From an uncultured Christensenella sp. (GTDB taxonomy: Bacteria; Bacillota; Clostridia; Christensenellales; UBA1242), in contig CASDOR010000014.1 of assembly GCA_949282135.1 (NCBI GenBank), positions 1-64,000 on the forward strand: a stretch of 64,000 bases of DNA. The letters are read 5' to 3'. Positions 27,039 to 36,558 of the stretch are shown here, in pieces; position 1 is the first letter of the stretch; each line of letters starts with the position of its first letter. Below the pieces are notes generated by a model, which worked only from the letters and a program-made list of their open reading frames with translations, had not been told where the DNA came from and made no database searches. The position numbers were made by a program, and so were the translations under genes.

Positions 27039-27710
27039 ATGAAGAAAGTTATTAAATTTTTTTGTTTAAGCATATGCTTAATTTTTGTTGGAACAATGTT
27101 TGCTGGCTGCGATGGAAAAAGTTTGCAAGAGGGCATTAGCGAAAAAGTTAGTGAGTTTAGAGAAGATTTTTTTTATGGTTCGCTTGATAATGTAAGTGCA
27201 AGCTTTACGGACGGCAGACGTGAAAGTAATTTTAGGGCGGATGGTAAAAGTACAGAACTACAAGACTTTGGTGTTTTGCTTGTTAGCGCTAATGAAAGTG
27301 AAGGCGCTCTTGACTTTGTACTTAAAATTAACGACTTAGAGTACGAGGGAACTCTCCAAAAAAATCCTTTTGATAAGTCATATGTTATAGATTTAAATAG
27401 ACGTGTAGAAAGTACGGACAAGATAACATTATCTCTTCCAAGTCTAAATTTGAGTTTTGATCTTGAGTGTTTATCGAAGGACTGGGCTGTAGATTCAAAT
27501 AAAGCACTTAATATATTTACCCACAACAACAAAGCAAATCTAAACGAGTATTTTGTAGATGGCAATTTTAATGGCGAGGTGTTTATTAAAATTGTTGCGG
27601 ACAAGGGAAATATTGCAAACATATATTGGTATGTTTTGTGTGTTTGTGAGGATGGTAACATTTTTGCAAATTTAATAAGTGTAGATAATGGGGAAATATT
27701 ACAAAATTAG
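27039..27710 (+). CDS. Lipoprotein of unknown function
   Basis: A protein of 223 residues with a signal peptide and lipobox (GTMFAGC, Cys about residue 24). The mature protein is charged and soluble, with no domain I recognise; it probably sits on the outer face of the membrane. No ribosome site is seen; a weak TATGTT ends seven positions before the ATG, so a leaderless start is possible. It ends one base before the -35 box of hflX. Confidence 0.75.
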   Translation: MKKVIKFFCLSICLIFVGTMFAGCDGKSLQEGISEKVSEFREDFFYGSLDNVSASFTDGRRESNFRADGKSTELQDFGVLLVSANESEGALDFVLKINDLEYEGTLQKNPFDKSYVIDLNRRVESTDKITLSLPSLNLSFDLECLSKDWAVDSNKALNIFTHNNKANLNEYFVDGNFNGEVFIKIVADKGNIANIYWYVLCVCEDGNIFANLISVDNGEILQN

Positions 27711-27739
27711 TTGCAGGCAAATGCTAAACTTGCTAAAAT
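27711..27739 (+). promoter_or_regulatory. Promoter of hflX (leaderless)
   Basis: TTGCAG (27711-27716), 17-bp spacer, extended -10 TGC-TAAAAT (27734-27739). ATG 27746 is seven positions later. Confidence 0.75.
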
Positions 27740-27745
27740 GTTAGC

Positions 27746-28840
27746 ATGGCTTTAAAAGAGAAATTGTATAATTTAGAAAGTAAAAAAGAAAATGCACTTA
27801 TTGTTGGTGTTGCATTTAATGATAGTAAGGCAGATTTTGATAGAGAACTTGAAGAACTTGAAAGTTTATGTTTTACCGCGGGGCTTAAGGTTAAGGGTAG
27901 CATATGCCAAAATGTCAAAGAAGAAAATCCTCGTACTCTTATTGGTAGTGGTAAAGTAGAGGAGATAAAAAATTTAGTAGAAGAATTAGATATTGACGTT
28001 GTTGTAATTGACTGCGAACTCAGTGGCTCACAACTTGGTAATATTTCTGAAATAGTTAATGCAAAAGTTATTGACAGGTCTATGCTTATACTTGATATTT
28101 TTGCGTGTCGAGCTCAAACAAGTGAGGGTAGGCTTCAAGTTAAGCTTGCTCAACTTAAGTATTCTCTTCCAAGACTGGGACTTTTTAGTACAAGTTCTAA
28201 TAGGTATGGTGGCGGTGTAGGTATGAGAGGGCCGGGAGAAACAAAACTTGAACTAAACAAAAGAAAAGTTAGGGATGAAATATTAAAACTTGAAAAAGAA
28301 ATCGAAAAAATAAAAAATCAAAGAAATATTAAAGCAGGAGAAAGAAAAAAGAATAGATTAAAGCAAGTTGCCATTGTTGGGTATACTAACGCAGGCAAGT
28401 CAACGCTTATGAATTTGATTACAAAAGCAGGCACATATGCTGACGACCTTTTGTTTGCTACGCTTGATACAACTTCAAGGAAACTTTGGCTTGGAGAAAG
28501 CAAATCTGTCATAATTATTGATACGGTAGGTTTTATTGATAAACTGCCGCATGCTTTTATTGATGCTTTTAATGCGACCCTTAAGGAAACTGTGGACGCA
28601 GACTTATTACTCCACGTGATTGATGCGTCCGATAAAAACTATTTAGAAAAAGTAAAAGTGGTAGAAAAGGTTTTAAATGAAATTGGTGCGACTAATAAGA
28701 AAATAATCAAAGTCTATAATAAATGCGATAAAATAATTGATACCTCAAAGCTAACTGACGGGGTACTTATAAGTGCTAAAGAGAATAAGGGCATTGATTT
28801 ACTGAAAGAAAAAATTGTGGAAGAATTATTTGAAGAATAA
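27746..28840 (+). CDS. hflX: GTPase HflX
   Basis: A ribosome-associated GTPase that splits stalled or stress-damaged 70S ribosomes. It has 364 residues. The N-terminal domain contains GSGKVEEIKNLV and VIDCELSGSQLGNI; the linker has the glycine-rich RYGGGVGMRGPGETKLE; a coiled coil follows. The G domain has GYTNAGKST (G1), DTVGFIDKLPH (G3), NKCD (G4) and the SAKENKG loop (G5). The C-terminal extension is short. Confidence 0.95.
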   Translation: MALKEKLYNLESKKENALIVGVAFNDSKADFDRELEELESLCFTAGLKVKGSICQNVKEENPRTLIGSGKVEEIKNLVEELDIDVVVIDCELSGSQLGNISEIVNAKVIDRSMLILDIFACRAQTSEGRLQVKLAQLKYSLPRLGLFSTSSNRYGGGVGMRGPGETKLELNKRKVRDEILKLEKEIEKIKNQRNIKAGERKKNRLKQVAIVGYTNAGKSTLMNLITKAGTYADDLLFATLDTTSRKLWLGESKSVIIIDTVGFIDKLPHAFIDAFNATLKETVDADLLLHVIDASDKNYLEKVKVVEKVLNEIGATNKKIIKVYNKCDKIIDTSKLTDGVLISAKENKGIDLLKEKIVEELFEE

Positions 28841-29001
28841 AAAGTTATTCACATTTTTTTAAAAAGTACAATATTATGTTTTAGAAACAAAAGATAAAAT
28901 AAAGTAGAGTGTGCAAAAGATGAAATACATAACTTCTAGCAAGGCTTTGCTACTTAGACAAAATGTACTTTTAAGAAAAATAAGAACAAGGAGAAATACT
29001 T

Positions 29002-29196
29002 ATGAACTTTTTTGGAAATAATTCTTGCGGCTCAAACAGCTTCGGTTGCGGAAATTGCTCTTGTCTATTACTTTTAATTTTAGTTCTTTGTAACAGCTGT
29101 GGTGGTATGGGGCAAAACATTGATTGTTGCACATTGATTTTAATAATCTTACTTCTTACAAGTGGCAACTGTGGCTGCGGTTCACCAAACTGCTAA
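29002..29196 (+). CDS. Cysteine-rich hydrophobic micropeptide (64 aa)
   Basis: Eleven cysteines in 64 residues. Two Leu/Ile-rich hydrophobic stretches (residues about 21-29 and 44-52) alternate with Cys/Gly/Asn/Ser-rich segments (SCGSNSFGCGNCSC at the start, NCGCGSPNC at the end). A good aaggag site lies 10 bases before the ATG, and a terminator follows at once, so it is a genuine single-gene unit. There is no classical cleavable signal or leader-peptide cleavage motif. It could be a spore-coat or inner-membrane peptide, or a metal-binding peptide. Function unknown. Confidence 0.72.
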   Translation: MNFFGNNSCGSNSFGCGNCSCLLLLILVLCNSCGGMGQNIDCCTLILIILLLTSGNCGCGSPNC

Positions 29197-29226
29197 TAAA
29201 AAGTTTAAATACAAAAATTAGACAAA

Positions 29227-29259
29227 AAAGAGGGCTCTTTAGTCCTCTTTAATTTTTTT
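29227..29259 (+). terminator. Rho-independent terminator
   Basis: An 8-bp stem (29227-29234 with 29243-29250, one G-T pair) and a T-run at 29253-29259. From 29260 to 29567 the sequence is very AT-rich with no feature I can support. Confidence 0.82.
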
Positions 29260-29567
29260 AACAAACCACTTAAATGACTTGATATAAATACATTGAGTAA
29301 TAAGTATAAGATAAAATTATTATTTAATGATATACACAATAAGGAATATACATATTTACATATGTGCGTTTGTTCATTTGATAGCTACCTATGAAAAAAA
29401 AAGATAAAAAAACTATAAGAATTTTGTCTAATTTTAAAATTTTAAAAAATTTTTACATAAATTGGAATTTTTAACTTAAAATAAATTTGATTTTAAAACA
29501 TTTTTGTTGAGCTATAAAAAAAATGAATAAAATTTAAAAATTTGGTAAGAGAAATTGCTAATTATTG

Positions 29568-29596
29568 TTGACAAGAAAAATGCTATGTTGTAAAAT
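29568..29596 (+). promoter_or_regulatory. Distal promoter of the large surface protein
   Basis: Perfect -35 TTGACA (29568-29573), 17-bp spacer, TAAAAT (29591-29596). Confidence 0.72.
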
Positions 29597-29637
29597 TAAC
29601 TCGCTTTACAATGTAAGTAGTTTTTATAGTAAAATCT

Positions 29638-29665
29638 TTGACTTTTCCTTAAAAATACTTATAAT
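29638..29665 (+). promoter_or_regulatory. Proximal promoter of the large surface protein
   Basis: TTGACT (29638-29643), 16-bp spacer, TATAAT (29660-29665). The leader of about 60 bases contains an aggggag ribosome site before ATG 29734. Confidence 0.72.
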
Positions 29666-29733
29666 AAGCGTCAAATCAACAAAATTTTTAAAATCATTGA
29701 TTGACTATAAAACAAACAGGGGAGAATTTTTGT

Positions 29734-32700
29734 ATGACTAGAATTAAAAAATTTCTTGTAAGTGGACTTTTGGTGCTAGTGTCATGTTGCACCTTTCTTG
29801 GAAGTGCGATAACTAATTTTGCACAGTCCATTTTTTCTTTTGGTTCTGCTAGTGCTAGCAGTTTTAACGGAGGGAATACTAACACTGGCGGCAGCTTAAG
29901 TCAGGGCAATATTTTGACTGTAAAAAATGTTCCTACTTCTGTAAAAAGAGATGGGACAGAAATCGAACTTCCATTCATTAGTAGTGGAGTTAGTGTCTCA
30001 AATACTACTGGCGGTGCTGTAGGCGATTATGTATTATATGTTGAGGTCACAGATCCATATGGTAGAACTCTTACAACATATAATAATGCAGAGAATAGTA
30101 CAGGAGCTATTAATGGGACAGCTATTGTAGGAAATATGGGCGGACAAGTTAGGTTTGATGATGAGGAAAGTCCAGCTACGTTATATTTAAACCCATCTAT
30201 GTCTGGTATGTATTCTGTTAAATATCACATTAAGTCAACTAGTGGTGTTTGGACAAGCTCTAGAGAGTATAGTATATATGTATCAAGCGATTCATATGAT
30301 TTACAACTAATCAGTAATGATTCTATTGTTATGCCAAGTACTGTTAGAATTGATGGTACGCATGAAAATGAGTCTTGGGCAGATACTACAATTAAGGTTG
30401 CTCTTCCACTTCTTTATGATAATGAAGGGAATTTGATAGAAGAAGAGGTTATCTTAGGGGATATGGTTACAGATGCTACTAATGGTAATTATTATTATGT
30501 AATAAAATATGATAACTTGGCTTCAAAAACTTTAAGTGAAGTTAGCCCAGTTGATTCTAGTGTTAACACATACGAGTCATACAAAACATATACAATAAGA
30601 AGAGTTCTTGAGTCAGAAATAGAGAGCTTAAACATTAAGCACACTCTAAAAATTGATGTTAATACTCTTCAGGATGGTTCTCTTACAGCTCCAAATGGTG
30701 TTTTAAGTGATACAGCTGTTGTTTATGAGAAAAATCCATTCACTTTTGAAGCTGTTGCTGGGGACAATGTTATTGACTATACTCTTTATGGTGAGGATGA
30801 AACCAAAGTTTTAGATTATCTAACATATACAATTGTTGGTGATGCATCTTATAATAGTGAAGAAATTGACTTAATGGCAACCCCTCAAAGTACAGTAAGT
30901 GAAAGTTCTGCAAGTTTTGAGCAAAAAATCTATTTGCCAAGTGTTACCGCAACTAATGCAACAGATAGCAATAACACGGTGAACGCATTCTATTATTACA
31001 CAGTTAGAGCTGTTGATAATTCAGGGAATTATCATTCTGATGCTGAATATGTCACTATGGGTAAAGATGAGGGAGGCTTCTACTTTATTCCTCATGGAAC
31101 TCCAGGTACAAGATATGAGATTTTCTATAATGTTGTTGACTTCTATGGTAATACTGTTGAGGTTGCAGATAATCATGCTTATACAATAAGAATTAGAGAT
31201 AGAAAGACTCCAGAGTTTGTTTATACAAATAGTTTTGATGTAGATAATACTTCTTCATCTGCTGGACTTGAAGATATTTCTTATGTTATTCCAAATAAAA
31301 TTTACGTTGATACTAAGGCAAAAGAGTATCCTACTATAACTATTCCTGCTATTTGGGCAGACGATGAAAGCGGTATTGATCTTGTTACAAGGACAATTAC
31401 TTCTTCAAATGCAACCTTTAAAGATAACGAAGGTAAGAATCGTACAGGTAGCATTTATATCACAGACAACTATGGTGAATTAAATGTTGCAGGTAATACT
31501 GGTATTGTAAGTAGTAACTTTACTTTGCCTACTGGCTATAGTTTACTACCAAGTAAATATACTACTGATGGCGAAGAAGAAACTGATACAACAAGTATTT
31601 TAAGCTTTGATGCTTTAGACGAAAATAGTAACTATTATTATGACGAAGAAGATAGAGTATATAAAGTAAAAACTGATGGTGCAGTAACAGATAGTGATGG
31701 AGTACTTAAAGATGATGATCTTCGTGATCTTCTCAATTCACGTACTGCTAAAATAACTCTTGATCCAGCAGTTTTTGGAGAGGGAACATATACTTTAAGA
31801 CTTCAAGTAAGAGATAGTGAAAATAACTCTAATACAAGTTCAAGGACATTTACTTTTGAAATTGCACACTCAAAATTTGAAGAATCAACTCCTACTGTTA
31901 AGTTTGGCAATATTAGTGTTGGTAATGTTACAAGTGAGCAGTCCGTTTCAATTCCTGTTCCAACTGCAACTGACACTATTGATACAAGACTTCGTGTAGA
32001 TTATTACCTTGTTGTAGGATCAACTTATATTAAAGTTGATACAGACGAAGAGGGTGACAACATAGTCTTTAATATGGACGATAAAGTTGTAGATGGTAGT
32101 GATGGCTTTGCAACACTTGTACCAAATAGTAGTGATGGCGAACATCAAACACTTTACACTCTTGCAACAACAGAGGGTGGTAATAATAAGCTTGACCTTG
32201 TAGTGTTTGCTTATAATGATTATTCAAATTATGATGCAGATATTAAGAATTATGATGCAAAAAGTGAGGACTATAAAGGAATCACAAAGGCAACATATTC
32301 TATAAGTGTAAGGTATGTAGACGATAAAGTTGCTCCTAAGTTTGAGACAGAAGATGTCGACGGTGGTAACAAAATTTATTCTATTAGCGAGATTAAAGTT
32401 AATGACGGTGGGGCTATTAATCAATATGAATGGGTCAATGTAGATGGTGTAACTTTCTATGATGATACAAATAGTGCTAGAATTTATGCTACTGTAACAG
32501 ATACTCAAGGTAATGAATATGCTTACGAAGATTTAAGTGGTTTAATGAAAATTGAACAAGTTTCAGACGCGGGCGAAGGCTATAACTATAGATATACCTT
32601 TGATGGTATTAGATTTAGAGCAAACAATGCAGATGCAGGAAATTACTATACAGTAACTTATACCTTAGTTGATGACGGAAATAATGTTGTTTCTTACTCA

Positions 32701-34053
32701 TTTGTTCTTATTGCAACAACTGATAAGACTCCACCAGTCATTAGTGGGATTGATGGTAGCGAGAGGACGTTAGAACTTGGTAGAACTCTTTACCTTAATG
32801 ATTTTGAGGTGACAGACAATAACACTACTGATACTTCAGAAATAAGTTTTGAGTTGTCAGTAAAAAATAGTGATGGTAGATATTTCTCAAATATTTGTAG
32901 ATACGATGGTTCACAAATAATATTCTATCCAACTGAAACAGGCACTTATACAATTTCAATTGTTGCAGTGGACGAAGGTGGCAATAGATCTGACGAGAGG
33001 ACTTTAAAAGTTAAAGTTCAAGATAGCATTAAGCCTGTTATTAAAATGCAAGGTGATACAAGTAGTACTATTTCAATTCTTGAAAGTCAACTAGGTGAGG
33101 ATGATGATGGAGATATAATTTATCCATCAGTCGATCTTCCAGGATTTACAGTAGAAGATTCTTGGCCAGATAAGTCAACAACAAACACAAATCCTCCAAT
33201 GGATATTACTTTTGTTGCTACTGGTTCAATTACAGTTGATTTCCCAAGATCTGTTGACGGAGTAGATTCCTTAACATTTAATATGAATGGAGAACTTACA
33301 ACTGAAGGAGTAACTAATTCAATTAACTTTACTCGTAATGCAAATGGCACATATTCATTTACTCCACAAAATAGAGGTAAGTATACTGTAACTTATAATG
33401 CAGTTGATGATAGAGGAAATGAGGCAGATGCTGTTGTAAAAACTGTTAGTGTTGGCGATACAGAAAATCCAGTAATTAGTTTATCTGCTGCACTTGATAA
33501 ATTACTTGAAGATGGATTTACGCTTGGTCAAAACAACACTCTTACAATCAATCCAAAAGCAAGAATTCAAGGGGATGAGGGCTATAACACTGACGACTTG
33601 TTCGTTTCAGATAATGTTGGTTTTGATACGCTTAATGATGCTGAGGATGGTGATGGTAACATTTCTGACCCTGATGCAGAAAATAATTATGAATATGTAA
33701 ACGTTACAATTTCTATTAGTGGCGGTGACTTTGATAGAGAACAAACAGAAGATGGTTATTATGTTTATACCTTTAATGAGGCAGGGACATATACAATATC
33801 TCTTACTGTTGAGGATGGTGCTGGTAATGACGGCAGAATTTCGAGAACTTTTGAGGTTAAAGCTCAGCCTACAAACGCAATTGATACAACAACAATTTTA
33901 GGTACAGTTTTAATTGTGGTATCAGCAGTCATTCTAGCTGGTGTTGTGATTTACTTTGTTAGAGGAACAAAAATGCTTCCAAAGAAAGCAAAGGCAGGAA
34001 AAGATAAGAAAAAAGACAAAGATAATGACACAAAAGACGAGCCAAAAGCATAA
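29734..34053 (+). CDS. Giant membrane-anchored surface protein with Ig-like repeats
   Basis: A protein of 1439 residues. A signal peptide (residues 1 to about 40, ending GSASA) is followed by a long Ser/Thr/Asp/Asn-rich exposed region. Recurrent beta-sandwich modules are visible: D-x(1-3)-x-P-x-(I/F/V) linkers occur near residues 488, 863, 997, 1097 and 1242. They are followed by patterns such as 'YTISIVAVDEGGNRSDERTLKVKVQD' and 'YTVTYNAVDDRGNEADAV', typical of Ig-like/bacterial cadherin-like (DUF5011-type) domains. A single transmembrane helix (about 1386-1411) and a Lys-rich tail anchor it; there is no LPXTG motif. The ATG has an aggggag site; an upstream in-frame TTG at 29701 lies before it. 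Likely role: adhesion or surface layer. Confidence 0.85.
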   Translation: MTRIKKFLVSGLLVLVSCCTFLGSAITNFAQSIFSFGSASASSFNGGNTNTGGSLSQGNILTVKNVPTSVKRDGTEIELPFISSGVSVSNTTGGAVGDYVLYVEVTDPYGRTLTTYNNAENSTGAINGTAIVGNMGGQVRFDDEESPATLYLNPSMSGMYSVKYHIKSTSGVWTSSREYSIYVSSDSYDLQLISNDSIVMPSTVRIDGTHENESWADTTIKVALPLLYDNEGNLIEEEVILGDMVTDATNGNYYYVIKYDNLASKTLSEVSPVDSSVNTYESYKTYTIRRVLESEIESLNIKHTLKIDVNTLQDGSLTAPNGVLSDTAVVYEKNPFTFEAVAGDNVIDYTLYGEDETKVLDYLTYTIVGDASYNSEEIDLMATPQSTVSESSASFEQKIYLPSVTATNATDSNNTVNAFYYYTVRAVDNSGNYHSDAEYVTMGKDEGGFYFIPHGTPGTRYEIFYNVVDFYGNTVEVADNHAYTIRIRDRKTPEFVYTNSFDVDNTSSSAGLEDISYVIPNKIYVDTKAKEYPTITIPAIWADDESGIDLVTRTITSSNATFKDNEGKNRTGSIYITDNYGELNVAGNTGIVSSNFTLPTGYSLLPSKYTTDGEEETDTTSILSFDALDENSNYYYDEEDRVYKVKTDGAVTDSDGVLKDDDLRDLLNSRTAKITLDPAVFGEGTYTLRLQVRDSENNSNTSSRTFTFEIAHSKFEESTPTVKFGNISVGNVTSEQSVSIPVPTATDTIDTRLRVDYYLVVGSTYIKVDTDEEGDNIVFNMDDKVVDGSDGFATLVPNSSDGEHQTLYTLATTEGGNNKLDLVVFAYNDYSNYDADIKNYDAKSEDYKGITKATYSISVRYVDDKVAPKFETEDVDGGNKIYSISEIKVNDGGAINQYEWVNVDGVTFYDDTNSARIYATVTDTQGNEYAYEDLSGLMKIEQVSDAGEGYNYRYTFDGIRFRANNADAGNYYTVTYTLVDDGNNVVSYSFVLIATTDKTPPVISGIDGSERTLELGRTLYLNDFEVTDNNTTDTSEISFELSVKNSDGRYFSNICRYDGSQIIFYPTETGTYTISIVAVDEGGNRSDERTLKVKVQDSIKPVIKMQGDTSSTISILESQLGEDDDGDIIYPSVDLPGFTVEDSWPDKSTTNTNPPMDITFVATGSITVDFPRSVDGVDSLTFNMNGELTTEGVTNSINFTRNANGTYSFTPQNRGKYTVTYNAVDDRGNEADAVVKTVSVGDTENPVISLSAALDKLLEDGFTLGQNNTLTINPKARIQGDEGYNTDDLFVSDNVGFDTLNDAEDGDGNISDPDAENNYEYVNVTISISGGDFDREQTEDGYYVYTFNEAGTYTISLTVEDGAGNDGRISRTFEVKAQPTNAIDTTTILGTVLIVVSAVILAGVVIYFVRGTKMLPKKAKAGKDKKKDKDNDTKDEPKA

Positions 34054-34073
34054 TAGAATAAAATAAAAAGTCT

Positions 34074-34135
34074 AAAAGAAAAACACTTAGTTGATTTGAG
34101 ATTTTCTTCAATTTCAATTAAGTGTTTTCTTTTTC
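34074..34135 (+). terminator. Long-stem terminator
   Basis: A 15-bp stem with one G-T pair (34080-34094 with 34114-34128), followed by ctttttct. From 34136 to 34525 the sequence is AT-rich; a small tctaaact/agtttaga hairpin near 34218 is the only structure noticed. Confidence 0.78.
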
Positions 34136-34525
34136 TAATATTTAGACAAAGATCATATTTTAACCTTAAAGAAGAGCTTATCAATTTACTTAGGTGTTAT
34201 CATCACTGTAGAATTTGTCTAAACTAAGTTTAGATTTTGATTGTAATAAGTCCTTATGAATAAATTTTAAAAAATAAGTCACAAAGAAATATATTTTTAT
34301 AAATTAAACTTTGATTAGCAAAAGAAATTTTTTATTTCTTGTTAAAATTAAAAAGACCATTAGTGTTGTTTTTTTGAAGATTTAACTATAGCTAAAATTG
34401 GTTTTAAAAGTAAACTAGATGGTTTAAGTAAGTCTATAAAAGGAGAAATAATTTAAAAATTTTTATGATATAAGAAAATGTAATTGTGATTAGTTTGTTT
34501 TATTTTAAAATTGCAAATAAATATA

Positions 34526-34554
34526 TTGTAGTTTAAACATAAAAGTGTTATAAT
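34526..34554 (+). promoter_or_regulatory. Promoter of uvrB-uvrA
   Basis: TTGTAG (34526-34531), 17-bp spacer, TATAAT (34549-34554). The spacer holds the palindrome GTTTAAAC. No Gram-positive type LexA box was seen. Confidence 0.68.
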
Positions 34555-34584
34555 TCTTTGGAAATTTTATAAAGAGGAGTAAAA

Positions 34585-36549
34585 ATGGGCTTTGACTTAC
34601 ATTCTAATTATTCACTTTGTGGTGACCAGCCAGAAGCGGTTGATAGTATAGTGAAAGGCATAAATGAGGGACTTAGAGAACAGGTTTTACAGGGTGTAAC
34701 TGGTAGTGGAAAAACTTTTACAATGGCAAATATTATTAAGCGAGTAAATAAACCTACTTTAGTTCTTGCCCATAATAAAACCCTCGCTGGACAACTTTGT
34801 AATGAGTTCCGTGAATTTTTTCCAAACAACAGAGTAGAGTATTTTGTTTCTTATTATGATTATTATCAACCTGAAGCTTACATTGTCAAAAGTGATACTT
34901 ATATTGAAAAAGACGCATCAATTAATGACGAAATAGACAAACTTAGGCACTCTGCAACAAGTTCGCTTCTTGAAACCGACAATGTGATTGTTGTAGCTTC
35001 AGTTTCATGTATTTATGCCCTTGGGGCACCACAAGCATATTATGACATGTCAATTTCGCTAAGAGTAGGTGAAGATTATGATAGAAATGAGATAATTCGT
35101 AAACTTATTGAAATACAGTATGAAAGAAATGACATTGATTTTAAACGTTCTACTTTTAGAGTTAAGGGAGACACAATTGATATTATTCCTTCAAGTTATA
35201 ATGATAGGGCAGTTAGAATTGAATTTTTTGACACGACAATAGAAAGAATTTACGAATTTGACCTAGTTACAAACAAGCCTATTTGTGATTTAAAGCATAT
35301 TGCAATTTTTCCTGCGACACACTATGCGGTAAAAAGTGAAAATTTGCTTAAAGCACTCGAAAGTATTAGAGAGGATAGAGATGTTGAAGTGCAAGAGTTT
35401 TTAGACAAGGGCAAATATGTTGAAGCTCAAAGACTTAAGGAACGTGTTAGTTATGATATGGAAATGATGAGAGAGGTCGGGTATTGTAGTGGTATAGAGA
35501 ACTATTCAAGGTATTTTGACGGAAGAAAACCTGGTGAAGCACCATTTACTTTACTTGATTATTTCAAAAAGGATTTCTTGCTTTTTGTTGATGAAAGTCA
35601 TATTACTCTTCCGCAAGTTAGAGGCATGTATAATGGTGATAGGCAGAGAAAAAAGGCTCTTATAGACTATGGCTTTAGGCTTAAGTCAGCATTTGACAAT
35701 AGGCCACTTAATTTTGAGGAATTTAATGAGAGAATTAATCAGGTGGTGTATGTTTCTGCTACTCCATCAAAATATGAAATGGAGAGAGCGGAAAACGTGG
35801 CAATTCAGCTAATTCGTCCAACTGGACTTCTTGACCCTGTGGTTGAGGTCAGACCTTCTAAGTATCAAATAGACGATTTGATTGAAGAAATTAATAAGGT
35901 TATAGAAAAGAAGGGCAGAGTTCTTATAACAACTCTTACAAAGAAAATGGCAGAGAGTTTAACATCTTATCTAACCGATTACAAGATTAAAGTTAGATAT
36001 ATGCACTCTGATATTGACACACTCGAGAGACTTGAAATAATTAATGGACTTAGGAGAGGTAGCTTTGATGTGCTTGTAGGCATAAATCTTTTGCGTGAGG
36101 GTCTTGATATACCTGAAGTTATGCTTGTCGCAATTTTAGATGCAGATAAAGAGGGCTTTTTAAGGAGTGAAACTAGTCTTATTCAAACAATTGGTAGAGC
36201 TGCTAGAAATAGTGAATCAAAAGTTATTATGTATGCAGATACAATAACTGAGTCAATGAGAAATGCTATTGATATTACGAACAAAAGACGTGAAATTCAG
36301 CAAAAGTATAACAAAGAGCATGGCATTACTCCAAAGACGATTATTAAAAGTTTACCTCAGGCTCTTGAAATTTCATCAAAACTTGAAGGTAAGAAAGAAA
36401 GTAAAGAAAAATTAACAAGAAAAGATATAATGAATGAAATTGAAAGACTTAAAAATCTCATGGAAGCGTCAGTCCGTACTCTTGACTTTGAAAGTGCTAT
36501 TAAACTTCGAGATAGGATTGGAGAACTTAGAATACAACTTAACAACTAG
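34585..36549 (+). CDS. uvrB: Excinuclease ABC subunit B
   Basis: The damage-verifying DNA helicase-like subunit of nucleotide excision repair, 654 residues. The Walker A is [13 protein letters not shown] (about 37); the beta-hairpin region has [13 protein letters not shown] (about 89). Later motifs include [21 protein letters not shown] (DESH box), [27 protein letters not shown] and TIGRAARN. The C-terminal UvrB/UvrC-binding helix pair is present ([14 protein letters not shown]...[13 protein letters not shown]). The start has aaagaggag. Confidence 0.98.
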   Translation: MGFDLHSNYSLCGDQPEAVDSIVKGINEGLREQVLQGVTGSGKTFTMANIIKRVNKPTLVLAHNKTLAGQLCNEFREFFPNNRVEYFVSYYDYYQPEAYIVKSDTYIEKDASINDEIDKLRHSATSSLLETDNVIVVASVSCIYALGAPQAYYDMSISLRVGEDYDRNEIIRKLIEIQYERNDIDFKRSTFRVKGDTIDIIPSSYNDRAVRIEFFDTTIERIYEFDLVTNKPICDLKHIAIFPATHYAVKSENLLKALESIREDRDVEVQEFLDKGKYVEAQRLKERVSYDMEMMREVGYCSGIENYSRYFDGRKPGEAPFTLLDYFKKDFLLFVDESHITLPQVRGMYNGDRQRKKALIDYGFRLKSAFDNRPLNFEEFNERINQVVYVSATPSKYEMERAENVAIQLIRPTGLLDPVVEVRPSKYQIDDLIEEINKVIEKKGRVLITTLTKKMAESLTSYLTDYKIKVRYMHSDIDTLERLEIINGLRRGSFDVLVGINLLREGLDIPEVMLVAILDADKEGFLRSETSLIQTIGRAARNSESKVIMYADTITESMRNAIDITNKRREIQQKYNKEHGITPKTIIKSLPQALEISSKLEGKKESKEKLTRKDIMNEIERLKNLMEASVRTLDFESAIKLRDRIGELRIQLNN

Positions 36550-36558
36550 GAGATAAAA

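Noticed and set aside
34526-34584. LexA/SOS box for uvrBA
   Set aside because: No GAAC-N4-GTTC-like site was found; the only palindrome, GTTTAAAC, is too generic.
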